Made by a program: the position numbers and the translations under genes | Shown: positions 24,587 through 33,439 of the stretch, one piece after another | How positions within the stretch are numbered: the first letter of the stretch is position 1 | Layout: every line of letters begins with the position of its first letter | Assembly: GCF_020524005.1 (NCBI RefSeq) | Contig: NZ_JAIVKK010000001.1 | Location: 124,001-188,000, forward strand | Direction of reading: 5' to 3' | Length of the DNA stretch: 64,000 bases | Source: Microbulbifer aggregans | GTDB lineage: Bacteria; Pseudomonadota; Gammaproteobacteria; Pseudomonadales; Cellvibrionaceae | The notes under the pieces: generated by a model | The model's database searches: none | What the model was told of the DNA's origin: nothing | Seen by the model: only the letters and a program-made list of their open reading frames with translations

Positions 24587-24793
24587 ATGCCTAAGTGGCT
24601 GATAGTCGTTGGTTGTCTGCTGGTGGTAGTAGGTGTACTGCTGCACTTTTTTCCGAACCTGTTCAGCTGGTTCGGACGCTTGCCCGGTGACATCCGTATC
24701 GAGTCCGAGCGTAGTCGAGTTTATTTTCCGATTACTACCATGATCGTCATCAGCGTATTGCTGAGCCTTATCCTGAGCTTTTTTCGCCGCTGA
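24587..24793 (+). CDS. DUF2905 family small membrane protein
   Basis: A 68-residue protein with two TM helices (about 4-22 and 45-65) and a conserved loop FSWFGRLPGDIRIESERSRVYFPIT, diagnostic of DUF2905. Function is unknown. The ATG follows GGGAGG. It ends 1 base from the convergent Lrp gene. Confidence 0.88.
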   Translation: MPKWLIVVGCLLVVVGVLLHFFPNLFSWFGRLPGDIRIESERSRVYFPITTMIVISVLLSLILSFFRR

Positions 24794-24794
24794 G

Positions 24795-25277
24795 TTAATT
24801 TTCCAGCAGTTGGTCCAGCGGCAGTTCCGTGCGGTAGCGAACCTGTTTGAGTGAAAAGCTGCTCTTGATATGGTCAATGCCGGGAAGTTCGGTCAGCTTC
24901 TTGTCGAGAAATTCCTGGTACGCGTGCAGGTTTGGCACGACAACCCTCAGCAGGTAGTCAAAGTCACCAGTCATCAAATAGCACTCCATGACTTCTGGCC
25001 ACTGGCCGATGGTGGACTCGAAGTGCTGCAACTCCTTTTTCACCTGATGGTTCAGGGTGACCTGGATAAAGACGCTGACGGGCAAACCGACTTTGTCTGG
25101 TTCGAGTAGTGTAACCGCGCGCTTGATGAAGCCCTGCTCATGCAGATTCTTCACTCGTCGCGAGCAGGGTGAGGGCGAGAGGCAGACCTTTTCCGCCAGT
25201 TCGATATTGGGAATGGTTGCGTCTTCCTGGAGGATTTCCAGAATGTGTTTGTCGATGGCATCAAGTACGTAGGCCAT
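24795..25277 (-). CDS. Lrp/AsnC family transcriptional regulator
   Basis: A 160-residue regulator with an N-terminal helix-turn-helix (residues about 7-55, ILQEDATIPNIELAEKVCLSPSPCSRRVKNL) and a C-terminal RAM/ASNC ligand domain (about 70-150, MTGDFDYLLRVVVPNLHAYQEFLD). It diverges from the indolepyruvate oxidoreductase gene across a 463-base region and probably controls it in response to an amino acid. Confidence 0.88.
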   Translation of the reverse strand: MAYVLDAIDKHILEILQEDATIPNIELAEKVCLSPSPCSRRVKNLHEQGFIKRAVTLLEPDKVGLPVSVFIQVTLNHQVKKELQHFESTIGQWPEVMECYLMTGDFDYLLRVVVPNLHAYQEFLDKKLTELPGIDHIKSSFSLKQVRYRTELPLDQLLEN

Positions 25278-25568
25278 AAATTAACCAGCTCTCTACGAAT
25301 CGCTCATTTTAATCTTTTGGTTTCCGCAAACTGGGTATGTGGGGGAATGACCCGGACCAGTTTTGTGACCAAAAATGTTTATTGGTTCGGCGGAAGAGTA
25401 TACCTGTGAACCAGGCAGCCGGAAAAAACCGGCCGCAGGGGGGCACTCGTCAGATGTCACAGGGCCAGCAACTTTGGGCTTGCTGGAAATGACAGTATTT
25501 CTCATCTTCACACCGTATCTTTCCAATTATTGCAGAAAAACCTCAAAATGTGGCGATTATTGTTCGTC

Positions 25569-25586
25569 ATCAAGGCCGGCCTTGAT
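25569..25586. promoter_or_regulatory. Perfect 18-bp palindrome, operator-like
   Basis: ATCAAGGCCGGCCTTGAT is fully self-complementary and lies about 30 bases upstream of the putative -10 element of the oxidoreductase gene. It could be a regulator site; the identity of the regulator is not known. Confidence 0.5.
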
Positions 25587-25646
25587 CATTTTGGTATGAC
25601 CTGCTCGTCCCGCCAGTGATAATTTACTGCAAAACAGAATAATCAT

Positions 25647-25717
25647 GGCGCAATTCTGCGTTGGCGCTCTGTATACCGGTAGCCAAAGGCACCGGCAGGC
25701 CCCTGCGGAATTGCGCC
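25647..25717 (+). promoter_or_regulatory. Structured 5' leader of the indolepyruvate oxidoreductase gene
   Basis: GGCGCAATTC (25647-25656) is the exact complement of GAATTGCGCC (25708-25717), and wobble pairs extend the stem inward. An apical hairpin pairs CCGGT (25676-25680) and GCC (25682-25684) with GGC (25688-25690) and ACCGG (25691-25695) around an AAA loop. The stem ends 23 bases before the start codon. Confidence 0.5.
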
Positions 25718-25740
25718 GCCAATAGATGTAGGTACCTGCG

Positions 25741-28700
25741 ATGGCGATGGTCGAAAGCGATCAGGAATTCGGATTCGATGGCGAATACTCCCTGAAGACA
25801 GCCTTTACCCGTGAAAATGGCCGCGTTTTCCTTACTGGAATCGATGCCCTGGTGCGCTTGCCGCTGATGCAAAAGCAGCTGGATGAGCGGGCAGGCCTGA
25901 ATACGGCCGGTTTTATCTCCGGGTATCGAGGTTCTCCCCTCGGGGGCTTCGACCAGACCCTCTGGCGACACAAGAAGCTGCTTGCCGAGCGGGATATCTA
26001 CTTCGAGCCCGGAATTAACGAAGACCTGGGTGCAACTAATATCTGGGGAACGCAGCTACTCGACCACTATCGCAAGCAGGCGACACGGGACGGGGTGTTT
26101 TCCATCTGGTACGGCAAAGGGCACGGCGTCGACCGCAGTGCCGATGTTTTTCGCCAGGCCAATATCCAGGGGACCTCGAAACTTGGCGGGGTTCTGGCGC
26201 TGTGTGGAGACGACCACACCGCGGAATCATCCATGTTTTCCCACAATACCGACCAGATTTTCGAGTCGGTCATGATGCCGCTTTTGTTCCCTGCAGACAT
26301 CGACGAATATCTGACTCTTGGATTGGCCGGGATCGCACTGTCCAGATTCTCCGGCCTGTGGGTGGGCTTCAAGACCATTACCGAAACCGTAGAATCCGGC
26401 TCCTCGATCGTGGTGCCGCCACTGCCCGAATTTGTCCTGCCAGAGAGTTTCCCGATCCCGCCGCACGGACTCAATTACGATCCGAACCTCAATTGGCCCG
26501 CGGAGCGTATGGAGTACGAGCGACGCATGCTCGAGGAGAGGCTGCCGGCAGCCCAGGCCTTCGCCTATGCCAACGGCCTGGATAGAACAGTGGTTGCTTC
26601 ACCGGTTAAACGCTTTGGTATCGTCACGGTGGGCAAGGCCCACGGCGACCTGATGGAAGCACTGAAACTGCTGGGCTTGAGTGAGTCCGACCTTCATAAA
26701 GCCGGGATCTCCATTCACAAGGTTGCCATGACCTGGCCGCTTGAGCCTCGCGGCATGAGCGAATTTGCCCGTGGCATGGAACGGATTCTTGTCGTCGAAG
26801 AGAAGCGTCCACTGGTAGAAGATCAGATAAAAAACCTGTTCTACGGTTGGAGTGACGCTGATCGACCGAAAGTAATCGGCAAGAAAGATCTTGATGGCCG
26901 TGACCTGTTGCCCGCTATCTGGGGATTTGGGCCGGATCATGTCGCTCGCGCAGTTGCGCGCTGGTTGGGAGATACCGAGTTGGCTGAGCAGCTGGTATCG
27001 CGTGCGGAAACGCTCGGTGGCAATGTGGTGCCAAAAGCCGAAGGTCTGCTGGCTCGTGAGCCGATTTTCTGTGCTGGCTGTCCGCACAACTCCTCCACCA
27101 AACTGCCCGAAGGCAGTACCGGTAGTGCCGGGATCGGCTGTCATATCATGGCGCTGGGCAAGGGACTTCGCACTGACACTTATTCCCATATGGGGGGCGA
27201 GGGCGCCCACTGGGTGGGTTTGCATCGCTTCTCCAGTGATAAACACATCTTCCAGAATATGGGGGATGGAACCTACAACCATTCCGGCTTGCTGGCGATC
27301 CGCCAGGCCGTAGCCAGTAAGGTGAATATCACCTACAAGATCCTGCTGAACGATGCAGTCGCGATGACGGGCGGCCAGCCAGCGGACGGGGAGGTAACGG
27401 TGCCCACACTTTCCCGGCAACTGTTGGCGGAGGGTGTCGGCCGTGTTTGCCTGGTGAGCGAAAACCCCGAGTTCTGGCGCAATCGTCGGGACGAGCTGCC
27501 CAAGGCTTTACAGATCTATGATCGTAGTGAGCTCGACGCGGTGCAGCGCGAGCTGCGCGACACTTCAGGAGTCACTGCGATTATTTACGAGCAGGTGTGC
27601 GCGGCGGAAAAGCGTCGCCGGCGCAAGAAGGGCCTGATGCAGGATCCGGCCAAGCGCTTGCTGATCAACCATCGGGTCTGTGAGGGTTGCGGAGATTGCA
27701 GTGTGCAATCCAGTTGCATAGCCGTGGAGCCGCTGGAAACCGAATATGGCCGCAAACGCCAGGTGAACCAGTCGAGCTGCAATAAAGATATGCGCTGTGC
27801 CGAAGGGTTCTGCCCGAGCTTTGTGTCTGTTGAGGGGGGGGTGCTGAAAAAGCCGGAAGTTGATGTGCTGGCCAAGGCCATCGATAGCGCTTGTGCTGCG
27901 CTGCCTGCTGCGCCGCAGCCCCAGCTTGCGCAGCCGTTAAATATCCTGGTAGCTGGTATCGGTGGCAGTGGCGTACTGACCGTGGCGGCGCTATTGGGGA
28001 TGGCAGCACACTTGGAAGAAAAGGGGAGTACCACGCTCTACTTTACCGGCCTGTCGCAAAAAAATGGTGCAGTGGTGGCCCATGTGAAAGTGGCAGGGCG
28101 CCCTGAAGACATTACCACTGCGCGAATTCGTGACGGTGCTGCGAACCTCCTTCTCGGCTGTGACATGGTGACTGCGGCATCCCAGCGGAGCAAGTTTGCT
28201 GCGGGACAAATTCGCGCCCTTGTGAATACGGCGGAGGTTCCGGTAGCGGCTTTTGTACGTAATAACGATATCGCTTTCCCGGCAGACGCAACCGCTGGCA
28301 GTATCGAGGCTGTTGCGGGTGAATATTTTGCTTTCGATGCCAACCGCTATGCCGAAGCCCTGTTTGGGGATTCGGTAGCCGCAAACCTGATGATGTTGGG
28401 CTTTGCCTGCCAGCGCGGGTTGCTGCCGGTAACCCAAAAGGCGTTGGAGCGGGCGGTTGAGCTAAATGGCGTGGCCGTTGAAAGCAACCTTCGCGCATTC
28501 CGCGCGGGCAGGCTGCTGGCGGAAAACCCTCAGGCGGTCAATCAGCTGCTAGCGCCTGAAGAGTCAGTAAAAATCGTCGACCAGATGGAAAGTGTGGATG
28601 CTTTGCTTGAGCGTTTGGCTTCAGAACTCAAAGCTTACCAGAGCAGTGCCTACGCAAAGGTATTCACGCGTACCGTGGATACTTTGTCCGCGGCGGAAAA

Positions 28701-29247
28701 GCGTGCTGGAGGTGATGGAAATCTCACGCAGGCAGCGGCAGCCAGCCTCTTTAAAGCCATGGCCTACAAAGACGAGTACGAAGTGGCGCGTCTGTATAGT
28801 GGCGAATCTTTCCAGCGGCAGCTGCGAGATACGTTCAGTGGCGATTACCGGGTGAACTTCCTCATGGCACCACCGCTTTTGGCTGGGCCCGATGCCACTG
28901 GCAAGGTGCGGAAAATTACACTTGGTCCCTGGTTGGCCAAATGTCTGCCGGTGCTGGCAAAAGGAAAGGTGCTTCGCGGTACTTTGTTCGATATTTTCGG
29001 TTACACCGCTGAGCGCAGGGAAGAGCGCCGTTGGGCGCGCGAAGTGCGCAATGCCGTACTTGTGGTAGCTGGATGCCTGAATGCCGGAAATCGCGAGCAG
29101 GCGCTGGAGCTACTGTCTTTACCCCAGCAAGTTCGTGGCTATGGACATGTGCGGGCGGAAAATTACGCAAAGGTGCGTGAGGATTGGCAGCGCCTGCTGG
29201 CAGTTTTTCAAAATGGAAACCCGCTTCCCAGCGTGGCAGCCGCCTAA
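25741..29247 (+). CDS. Indolepyruvate ferredoxin oxidoreductase, fused alpha/beta/gamma form
   Basis: A 1168-residue thiamine-diphosphate iron-sulfur enzyme. Order: pyruvate-oxidoreductase-like N-domain with GYRGSPLGGFDQTLW (about 60-74); Cys-rich FCAGCPHNSSTKLPEGS (about 440); TPP motif GDGTYNHSG...LNDAVAMTGGQ (about 507-545); a ferredoxin-like cluster region CEGCGDCSVQSSC...CNKDMRCAEGFCPSF (about 648-700); gamma domain GIGGSGVLTVAALLG (about 740) with GLSQKNGAV. It decarboxylates aryl pyruvates from aromatic amino acid transamination to aryl-acetyl-CoA with ferredoxin as acceptor. It is linked with a divergent Lrp gene. Confidence 0.92.
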   Translation: MAMVESDQEFGFDGEYSLKTAFTRENGRVFLTGIDALVRLPLMQKQLDERAGLNTAGFISGYRGSPLGGFDQTLWRHKKLLAERDIYFEPGINEDLGATNIWGTQLLDHYRKQATRDGVFSIWYGKGHGVDRSADVFRQANIQGTSKLGGVLALCGDDHTAESSMFSHNTDQIFESVMMPLLFPADIDEYLTLGLAGIALSRFSGLWVGFKTITETVESGSSIVVPPLPEFVLPESFPIPPHGLNYDPNLNWPAERMEYERRMLEERLPAAQAFAYANGLDRTVVASPVKRFGIVTVGKAHGDLMEALKLLGLSESDLHKAGISIHKVAMTWPLEPRGMSEFARGMERILVVEEKRPLVEDQIKNLFYGWSDADRPKVIGKKDLDGRDLLPAIWGFGPDHVARAVARWLGDTELAEQLVSRAETLGGNVVPKAEGLLAREPIFCAGCPHNSSTKLPEGSTGSAGIGCHIMALGKGLRTDTYSHMGGEGAHWVGLHRFSSDKHIFQNMGDGTYNHSGLLAIRQAVASKVNITYKILLNDAVAMTGGQPADGEVTVPTLSRQLLAEGVGRVCLVSENPEFWRNRRDELPKALQIYDRSELDAVQRELRDTSGVTAIIYEQVCAAEKRRRRKKGLMQDPAKRLLINHRVCEGCGDCSVQSSCIAVEPLETEYGRKRQVNQSSCNKDMRCAEGFCPSFVSVEGGVLKKPEVDVLAKAIDSACAALPAAPQPQLAQPLNILVAGIGGSGVLTVAALLGMAAHLEEKGSTTLYFTGLSQKNGAVVAHVKVAGRPEDITTARIRDGAANLLLGCDMVTAASQRSKFAAGQIRALVNTAEVPVAAFVRNNDIAFPADATAGSIEAVAGEYFAFDANRYAEALFGDSVAANLMMLGFACQRGLLPVTQKALERAVELNGVAVESNLRAFRAGRLLAENPQAVNQLLAPEESVKIVDQMESVDALLERLASELKAYQSSAYAKVFTRTVDTLSAAEKRAGGDGNLTQAAAASLFKAMAYKDEYEVARLYSGESFQRQLRDTFSGDYRVNFLMAPPLLAGPDATGKVRKITLGPWLAKCLPVLAKGKVLRGTLFDIFGYTAERREERRWAREVRNAVLVVAGCLNAGNREQALELLSLPQQVRGYGHVRAENYAKVREDWQRLLAVFQNGNPLPSVAAA

Positions 29248-29266
29248 ACGGTTTCTTGGTATGTCG

Positions 29267-29298
29267 CGGCCGGTTGCCACACGGGTGGCAGCCGGCCG
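29267..29298. terminator. Long hairpin between convergent genes
   Basis: A 14-bp stem with one G-T wobble (29267-29280 with 29285-29298) and a 4-base loop follows the oxidoreductase stop. It has no T-tract on either strand, so it may act as a 3' end stabiliser or a bidirectional barrier. Confidence 0.45.
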
Positions 29299-29332
29299 TC
29301 GTCGTTTCGGCAAAGCGGATCAGGTCTGAAAG

Positions 29333-30046
29333 CTAGCCGGGTCTGAAAGAGAGAAACGGGTTGACCAGCCAACCCAGCATGCCGGTCACATTGACCGGTG
29401 CCTCGACTACCGACAGGCACAGACATTCCTGGTCTTCCGTGGCGATTGGTCGGTGTACTTCACCCGGACGGCGAACCAGGAAATCACCCTGTTTATACAC
29501 TCCGTCGGCGTCCGAAAAGCTGCCGTGCAGCACAACGATAATCTCTTCACCCCGATGGTCGTGCTCCGCCGTACGGCCACCGCGGCAAATACGGTGAAAA
29601 GCGACCTCGTATTTATCCTGACCGGTTTTGAGGCGTGTTGCCTTAAGCGCGGGCGAAATACGTCGCCACTTCAGCGGCAGATTACGTTTGACGATCTTGT
29701 GGATGACCTGTGGCAGCTCAGCGAGGGCAGGATCATTACCAATGCGGCGCTCCGGGGCCGTTGAAGCCGTCTTTTGCTCTGGCGCTTCCGCGTTGATGTC
29801 CGGCTCTTCACTTGAGTCGATACGCCCCATCAAACGTTGCAGGACGGAACTGTCTACGGACTGCGGGGTGCACTGCTCAAGCAGGCTGCCGCCCACTCGG
29901 TTGAGCTGCTGATGCTGTTGTCTGCAGTGGGGGCACAGTTGCAAGTGTGCAGACACCGCCAGACTCTGCGCCCAGGGAAGGTTCCCGGCACTGTACTCCA
30001 GCAGCATATCGGATTCCGGGTGGTATTCAGGATAGTGGCGACTCAT
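29333..30046 (-). CDS. chrR: ChrR family zinc-binding anti-sigma factor
   Basis: A 237-residue anti-sigma factor. The N-terminal zinc domain has H34-xxx-C38-xx-C41 (HLQLCPHC) plus an upstream His. The C-terminal cupin has H162, H164, E168 (HDHRGEE) and H198, the second zinc site of ChrR. In Rhodobacter ChrR the N-domain holds the sigma factor and the cupin is needed to respond to singlet oxygen. The ATG at 30046 matches the family N-terminus; a GTG at 30061 would overlap the sigma stop by 4 bases. It is co-transcribed with the sigma gene. Confidence 0.9.
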   Translation of the reverse strand: MSRHYPEYHPESDMLLEYSAGNLPWAQSLAVSAHLQLCPHCRQQHQQLNRVGGSLLEQCTPQSVDSSVLQRLMGRIDSSEEPDINAEAPEQKTASTAPERRIGNDPALAELPQVIHKIVKRNLPLKWRRISPALKATRLKTGQDKYEVAFHRICRGGRTAEHDHRGEEIIVVLHGSFSDADGVYKQGDFLVRRPGEVHRPIATEDQECLCLSVVEAPVNVTGMLGWLVNPFLSFRPG

Positions 30047-30057
30047 ACAGACCTCGT

Positions 30058-30672
30058 TCACTCAGCACGCTTAATTACGCTGTGCAATTTTTTCAGCGCC
30101 AACCGAACCCGGGACTTCACCGTGCCCAGCGGCAGGCCGAGTTCCTCTGCAATTTCACTGTGTGACTTGCCTTCGATATAGGCCTTCTCAATCACATGAC
30201 CTTGTTCTGCGGGCAAGCTTCGGAGCCCCATGGCAACGTCCCGTTCATTGCGTGATTTTTGCAGTACCGCAAAGGGTTGGCTCTCTGGGGATTCGTCCCA
30301 GATATCGTCGACCTCGACCTCACCATCGACCACATGACGGCTGTTGCGGCGGATAAAGTCGATCCGGCAATTGCGCATGATGGTGTATACCCAGGTGTTT
30401 GCTGACGCCTTGCGCGGGTCAAAGCTGGGCGCTTTGCGCCATACCCTGAACATCACCTCCTGCACGAGCTCGTCGGCGGCCTCCGGACTCAGTACCTGAC
30501 TGCTGCGGCTGTGATGAAAGCCTTTGATCAGCGGCGCAAAGTGCTGGAACAGGCGTTCGAAAGCCTGACGATCCTGACTGCTGCCAACCTGCACCAGGAG
30601 CTTGCTCCAGTCATCGTCGCGAGATTGTTCTGTCTTCACCTGATATCCGTGGATTGGTTGCACCTGGATCAT
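30058..30672 (-). CDS. rpoE: ECF11-type RpoE sigma factor partnered with ChrR
   Basis: A 204-residue sigma factor. Region 2 contains ADELVQEVMFRVWRKAPSFDPRKASANTWVYTIMRNCRIDFIRR and region 4 contains GKSHSEIAEELGLPLGTVKSRVRLALKKL. The frame extends to 30771, but a promoter lies within that extension (30701-30731), so translation must begin downstream. The ATG at 30672 is preferred; a GTG at 30639 (VKTEQS) is possible. Pairing with ChrR places it in the singlet-oxygen-responding class. Confidence 0.9.
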   Translation of the reverse strand: MIQVQPIHGYQVKTEQSRDDDWSKLLVQVGSSQDRQAFERLFQHFAPLIKGFHHSRSSQVLSPEAADELVQEVMFRVWRKAPSFDPRKASANTWVYTIMRNCRIDFIRRNSRHVVDGEVEVDDIWDESPESQPFAVLQKSRNERDVAMGLRSLPAEQGHVIEKAYIEGKSHSEIAEELGLPLGTVKSRVRLALKKLHSVIKRAE

Positions 30673-30700
30673 CTTAGCGGTCTGTCCTTGTTTGTCGACG

Positions 30701-30731
30701 ATTTTTACGCTCGCAATGAGGACATGGATCA
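30701..30731 (-). promoter_or_regulatory. ECF11-type promoter of rpoE-chrR
   Basis: On the minus strand TGATCC (30731-30726) is followed after exactly 18 bases by TAAAAAT (30707-30701). This matches the RpoE/ChrR regulon consensus TGATCC-N18-TAA and implies autoregulation with a leader of roughly 25 bases. Confidence 0.75.
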
Positions 30732-30809
30732 CTCCGTCTGCCAAATTTCGATATAAACAGCGAATTTTCATACCGGTCAGTCACCGCGAGGCAAATTCGC
30801 AACGCGCAC

Positions 30810-30838
30810 TGATCCAATCGCAATATGGCGGCGTAACT
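30810..30838 (+). promoter_or_regulatory. ECF11-type promoter of the lipid-modification operon
   Basis: TGATCC (30810-30815) is followed after exactly 18 bases by TAACT (30834-30838). The element is the divergent counterpart of the rpoE promoter and lies 36 bases before the first gene of the operon. Confidence 0.75.
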
Positions 30839-30873
30839 ATCGATATTCAAACAACAATGTGCTTAAAACCACC

Positions 30874-31320
30874 ATGGAAACAGCAACGCCTGACCTGTTG
30901 GCCGAGCTCCAGGCCTACTATCGCAACTTTCTAACTGCCGATCCTGAACAGCTTGCACGGTTTTATCGGCCGGATGTCGTGTTTCGGGACCCTGTGCATG
31001 AAGTTACGGGATTGCTCGCGGTGCGGCGCTACTTCGAGGGCATGCGTGACGGCCTTGAAGATTGCCGGTTTGAGTTTGACAAGGGAGTGGTTTCTGCAAA
31101 CAGCGCCTGTCTGCCCTGGCAGATGCATTTTGCGCACCGGGCGCTTAAGGGCGGCAAGCCGCTCTCTTTGCGTGGTTGCAGTCTGCTCCGTTTTGAGCAG
31201 CACATTTACTTCCATGAAGACTTCTATGATATGGGCGCGATGGTATATGAACGGGTACCACTTGTGGGAAGTCTGGTGCGCGCAATCAAGTCGCGCATTG
31301 CCCGTGCAGGGGAGCGGTGA
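30874..31320 (+). CDS. SnoaL-like / NTF2-fold protein
   Basis: A 148-residue NTF2-fold protein with YYRNFLTADPEQLARFYRPDVVFRDPVHEVTGLLAVRRYFEGM at the front. It is the usual first gene of the ChrR-linked operon in gammaproteobacteria. The family includes ketosteroid-isomerase-like enzymes and binding proteins; its role here is unknown. The ATG at 30874 is used; a GTG at 30859 is in frame. The next gene's possible GTG start overlaps its stop. Confidence 0.85.
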   Translation: METATPDLLAELQAYYRNFLTADPEQLARFYRPDVVFRDPVHEVTGLLAVRRYFEGMRDGLEDCRFEFDKGVVSANSACLPWQMHFAHRALKGGKPLSLRGCSLLRFEQHIYFHEDFYDMGAMVYERVPLVGSLVRAIKSRIARAGER

Positions 31321-31325
31321 TACGC

Positions 31326-32114
31326 ATGAAAGAAATCCGCGACAAGAACATCTGGATCACTGGCGCCAGCTCGGGGGTAGGGCGCGCACTGGTCGAACTG
31401 TTGGTGAGCCGCAATAATTTCGTCATTGTAAGCAGTCGCGCTCGCGACAAGCTGCTGGAGTTGCAGAAAACTTCGCCGTCACGTATCCGCGTACTGGATT
31501 GCGATGTGGGCAATGATGAGGATATGGCACGCGCGAAAATTGCACTGGCGGAACTCACCGATCAGCTGGATTTTGTGATTGCCTGTGCCGGCACCTGTGA
31601 GTATGACGATGATTTACGCCTTGATAGTGCGAGTTATCGCCGGGTGTTCGATGCGAACTTCTTTGGTGTCGTCAATACATTACGTTTGGCGCTGCCGCAT
31701 TTGATGCGGGCTGCGTCACCGGCGCAGCGGCCAGTGTTTGCCGCGGTGGGCAGCCTCTCTTCGCTGGTAGGCTTTCCCCGTGCTGAAGCTTACGGTGCTT
31801 CCAAAGCCGCACTGGGGTATTTCCTTGATTCGGTCAGGGCTGATACCACTCGCGTTCCGCTGCGTATAGTGCATATCCGGCCGGGATTCGTAGATACACC
31901 ATTGACCAGCAGCAACGATTTTTCGATGCCGCTTCTGATGTCGCCCGAGCGCGCGGCGGAGCGCATATTGGCCGGGCTTGAAGCCGGCCATTCACAGATT
32001 GACTTCCCCCGTCGCCTGAGCTGGCCGTTGAGGTTTCTCGGATGTTTCCGCGGCCTTTGGTTCCGATTTTTTGCTCCCAAAATAACCCGAATTTATAAAC
32101 TGAGGTTCCACTGA
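31326..32114 (+). CDS. Short-chain dehydrogenase/reductase
   Basis: A 262-residue SDR. NAD(P)-binding GASSGVGRALVEL (about 13-25), the NNAG-equivalent ACAGTCEYDD, catalytic Ser in AVGSLSSLVGFPRAEAYGASKAALGYF with Tyr-xxx-Lys (YGASK). The C-terminus has a hydrophobic, basic tail (LSWPLRFLGCFRGLWFRFF) that may attach it to the membrane. The start could also be the GTG at 31317, overlapping the previous stop. It overlaps the next gene by 1 base. Confidence 0.9.
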   Translation: MKEIRDKNIWITGASSGVGRALVELLVSRNNFVIVSSRARDKLLELQKTSPSRIRVLDCDVGNDEDMARAKIALAELTDQLDFVIACAGTCEYDDDLRLDSASYRRVFDANFFGVVNTLRLALPHLMRAASPAQRPVFAAVGSLSSLVGFPRAEAYGASKAALGYFLDSVRADTTRVPLRIVHIRPGFVDTPLTSSNDFSMPLLMSPERAAERILAGLEAGHSQIDFPRRLSWPLRFLGCFRGLWFRFFAPKITRIYKLRFH

Positions 32115-33439
32115 TGCGTATTGCCATCATCGGTAGCGGCATTTCCGGGCTTACCGCTGCTTATTTGTTAAACCGTAAGCACGACATCACTTTGTTTGAG
32201 GCAGATGGTCGCCTGGGCGGCCATACCGCAACGGTAGACGTTGATGAGAATGGCCGCAAACTGGCTGTGGATACCGGCTTTATCGTTTACAACGATTGGA
32301 CCTATCCCAATTTCATCCGCCTGCTCAAGCAATTGGGCGTGGAATCGCAGCCGACGGAAATGGGCTTCAGTGTGTGTGATCCTGCGGCCAACTTCGAGTA
32401 CGCTGGCAACAGTCTAAACAGTATTTTTGCCAGGCGTAGTAGTCTGTTCAGTGTTGGGCACTGGCGCATGCTGAAAGATATTCTCCGCTTCAACCGCGAG
32501 GCTGTTCGCGATTGGAAGCGGGGAGTTTTGAACGATACAACGACTCTCGGCGAATATCTCATCGAGAATCGTTATTCTTCCGAGTTTTCCGAACGATACC
32601 TGGTGCCGATGGGTTCGGCGATCTGGTCTGCCAGTCTGGCGCAAATGCGCGAATTTTCCGTGAGCTTTTTCATCCGCTTCTTTATCAATCACGGTCTGCT
32701 CAATATCTTCAATCGCCCGCAGTGGCGGGTGATCCGGGGTGGGTCGCGCAGTTATATCGAACCGATGACCAAATCGTTTGCACATCGTATTCGCCTGAAC
32801 ACACCGGTGGCCCGCGTCATTCGCACAGAAGGTGGGGTCGAAGTGGTCACCTCTCACGGGCAGACCGAGGTCTTCGATGAAGTGGTTTTTGCCTGTCACT
32901 CAGATCAGGCTCTCGCCTGTCTCGGGGATGCAAGTGAGGATGAGCGCAATATCCTCGGGGCAATACCGTATGCACGGAATTCCGTTGTGTTGCATACCGA
33001 TACAGGGTTGTTGCCAAGCCGGCGACGCAGCTGGGCCAGTTGGAATTACCGTTTGCAGGCGGGTGAGGATCGACTGCCGGTATTAACCTACAACATGAAT
33101 ATTCTTCAGCAACTGAATACTGACAAAACCTATTGCGTTACGTTGAATGCGGAAGAGGCCATAGACCCCAATCAGGTAGTCGGGCGGTTCGAGTATGCCC
33201 ACCCGCAGTTCTCCGTGGATGGAATGCGGGCCCAGCGGCAGTGGCAGAAAATCAATGGCGTGAACCAAACCTGGTATTGCGGTGCGTACTGGGCGAACGG
33301 CTTTCACGAAGATGGTGTCAGCAGTGCGCTCCGTGTGGCGTGCGCACTGGGCGTAACCCTGGATGATATGGAGTCTGCAGTAGCAGAGAGTTCCCTGGCA
33401 GGCTTGCATGGAGATCCCAATGGATATCCCCTTGCGTAG
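32114..33439 (+). CDS. FAD-dependent amine-oxidase-like protein (ChrR regulon type)
   Basis: A 441-residue flavoprotein with the dinucleotide motif IGSGISGLTAAYLL at the N-terminus and ITLFEADGRLGGHTATVDV after it, typical of the flavin amine oxidase / phytoene desaturase superfamily. The C-terminal NGFHEDGVSSALRVACALG closes the FAD site. A homologue in the Rhodobacter RpoE regulon lies next to the cyclopropane-synthase-like methyltransferase and takes part in the singlet-oxygen response. The substrate is probably a membrane lipid. It overlaps DUF1365 by 20 bases. Confidence 0.88.
   Translation: MRIAIIGSGISGLTAAYLLNRKHDITLFEADGRLGGHTATVDVDENGRKLAVDTGFIVYNDWTYPNFIRLLKQLGVESQPTEMGFSVCDPAANFEYAGNSLNSIFARRSSLFSVGHWRMLKDILRFNREAVRDWKRGVLNDTTTLGEYLIENRYSSEFSERYLVPMGSAIWSASLAQMREFSVSFFIRFFINHGLLNIFNRPQWRVIRGGSRSYIEPMTKSFAHRIRLNTPVARVIRTEGGVEVVTSHGQTEVFDEVVFACHSDQALACLGDASEDERNILGAIPYARNSVVLHTDTGLLPSRRRSWASWNYRLQAGEDRLPVLTYNMNILQQLNTDKTYCVTLNAEEAIDPNQVVGRFEYAHPQFSVDGMRAQRQWQKINGVNQTWYCGAYWANGFHEDGVSSALRVACALGVTLDDMESAVAESSLAGLHGDPNGYPLA

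Larger units (their letters stand above)
25278..25740. promoter_or_regulatory. Divergent lrp-indolepyruvate oxidoreductase control region
   Basis: A 463-base non-coding stretch. It holds a perfect 18-bp palindrome (25569-25586), a possible -10 GATAAT (25618-25623), and a folded leader (25647-25717) just before the oxidoreductase start. A 26-codon ORF (ATG 25645, TAG 25723-25725) overlaps the fold but lacks a Shine-Dalgarno. The first 250 bases show nothing specific beyond AT-rich tracts. Confidence 0.55.
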
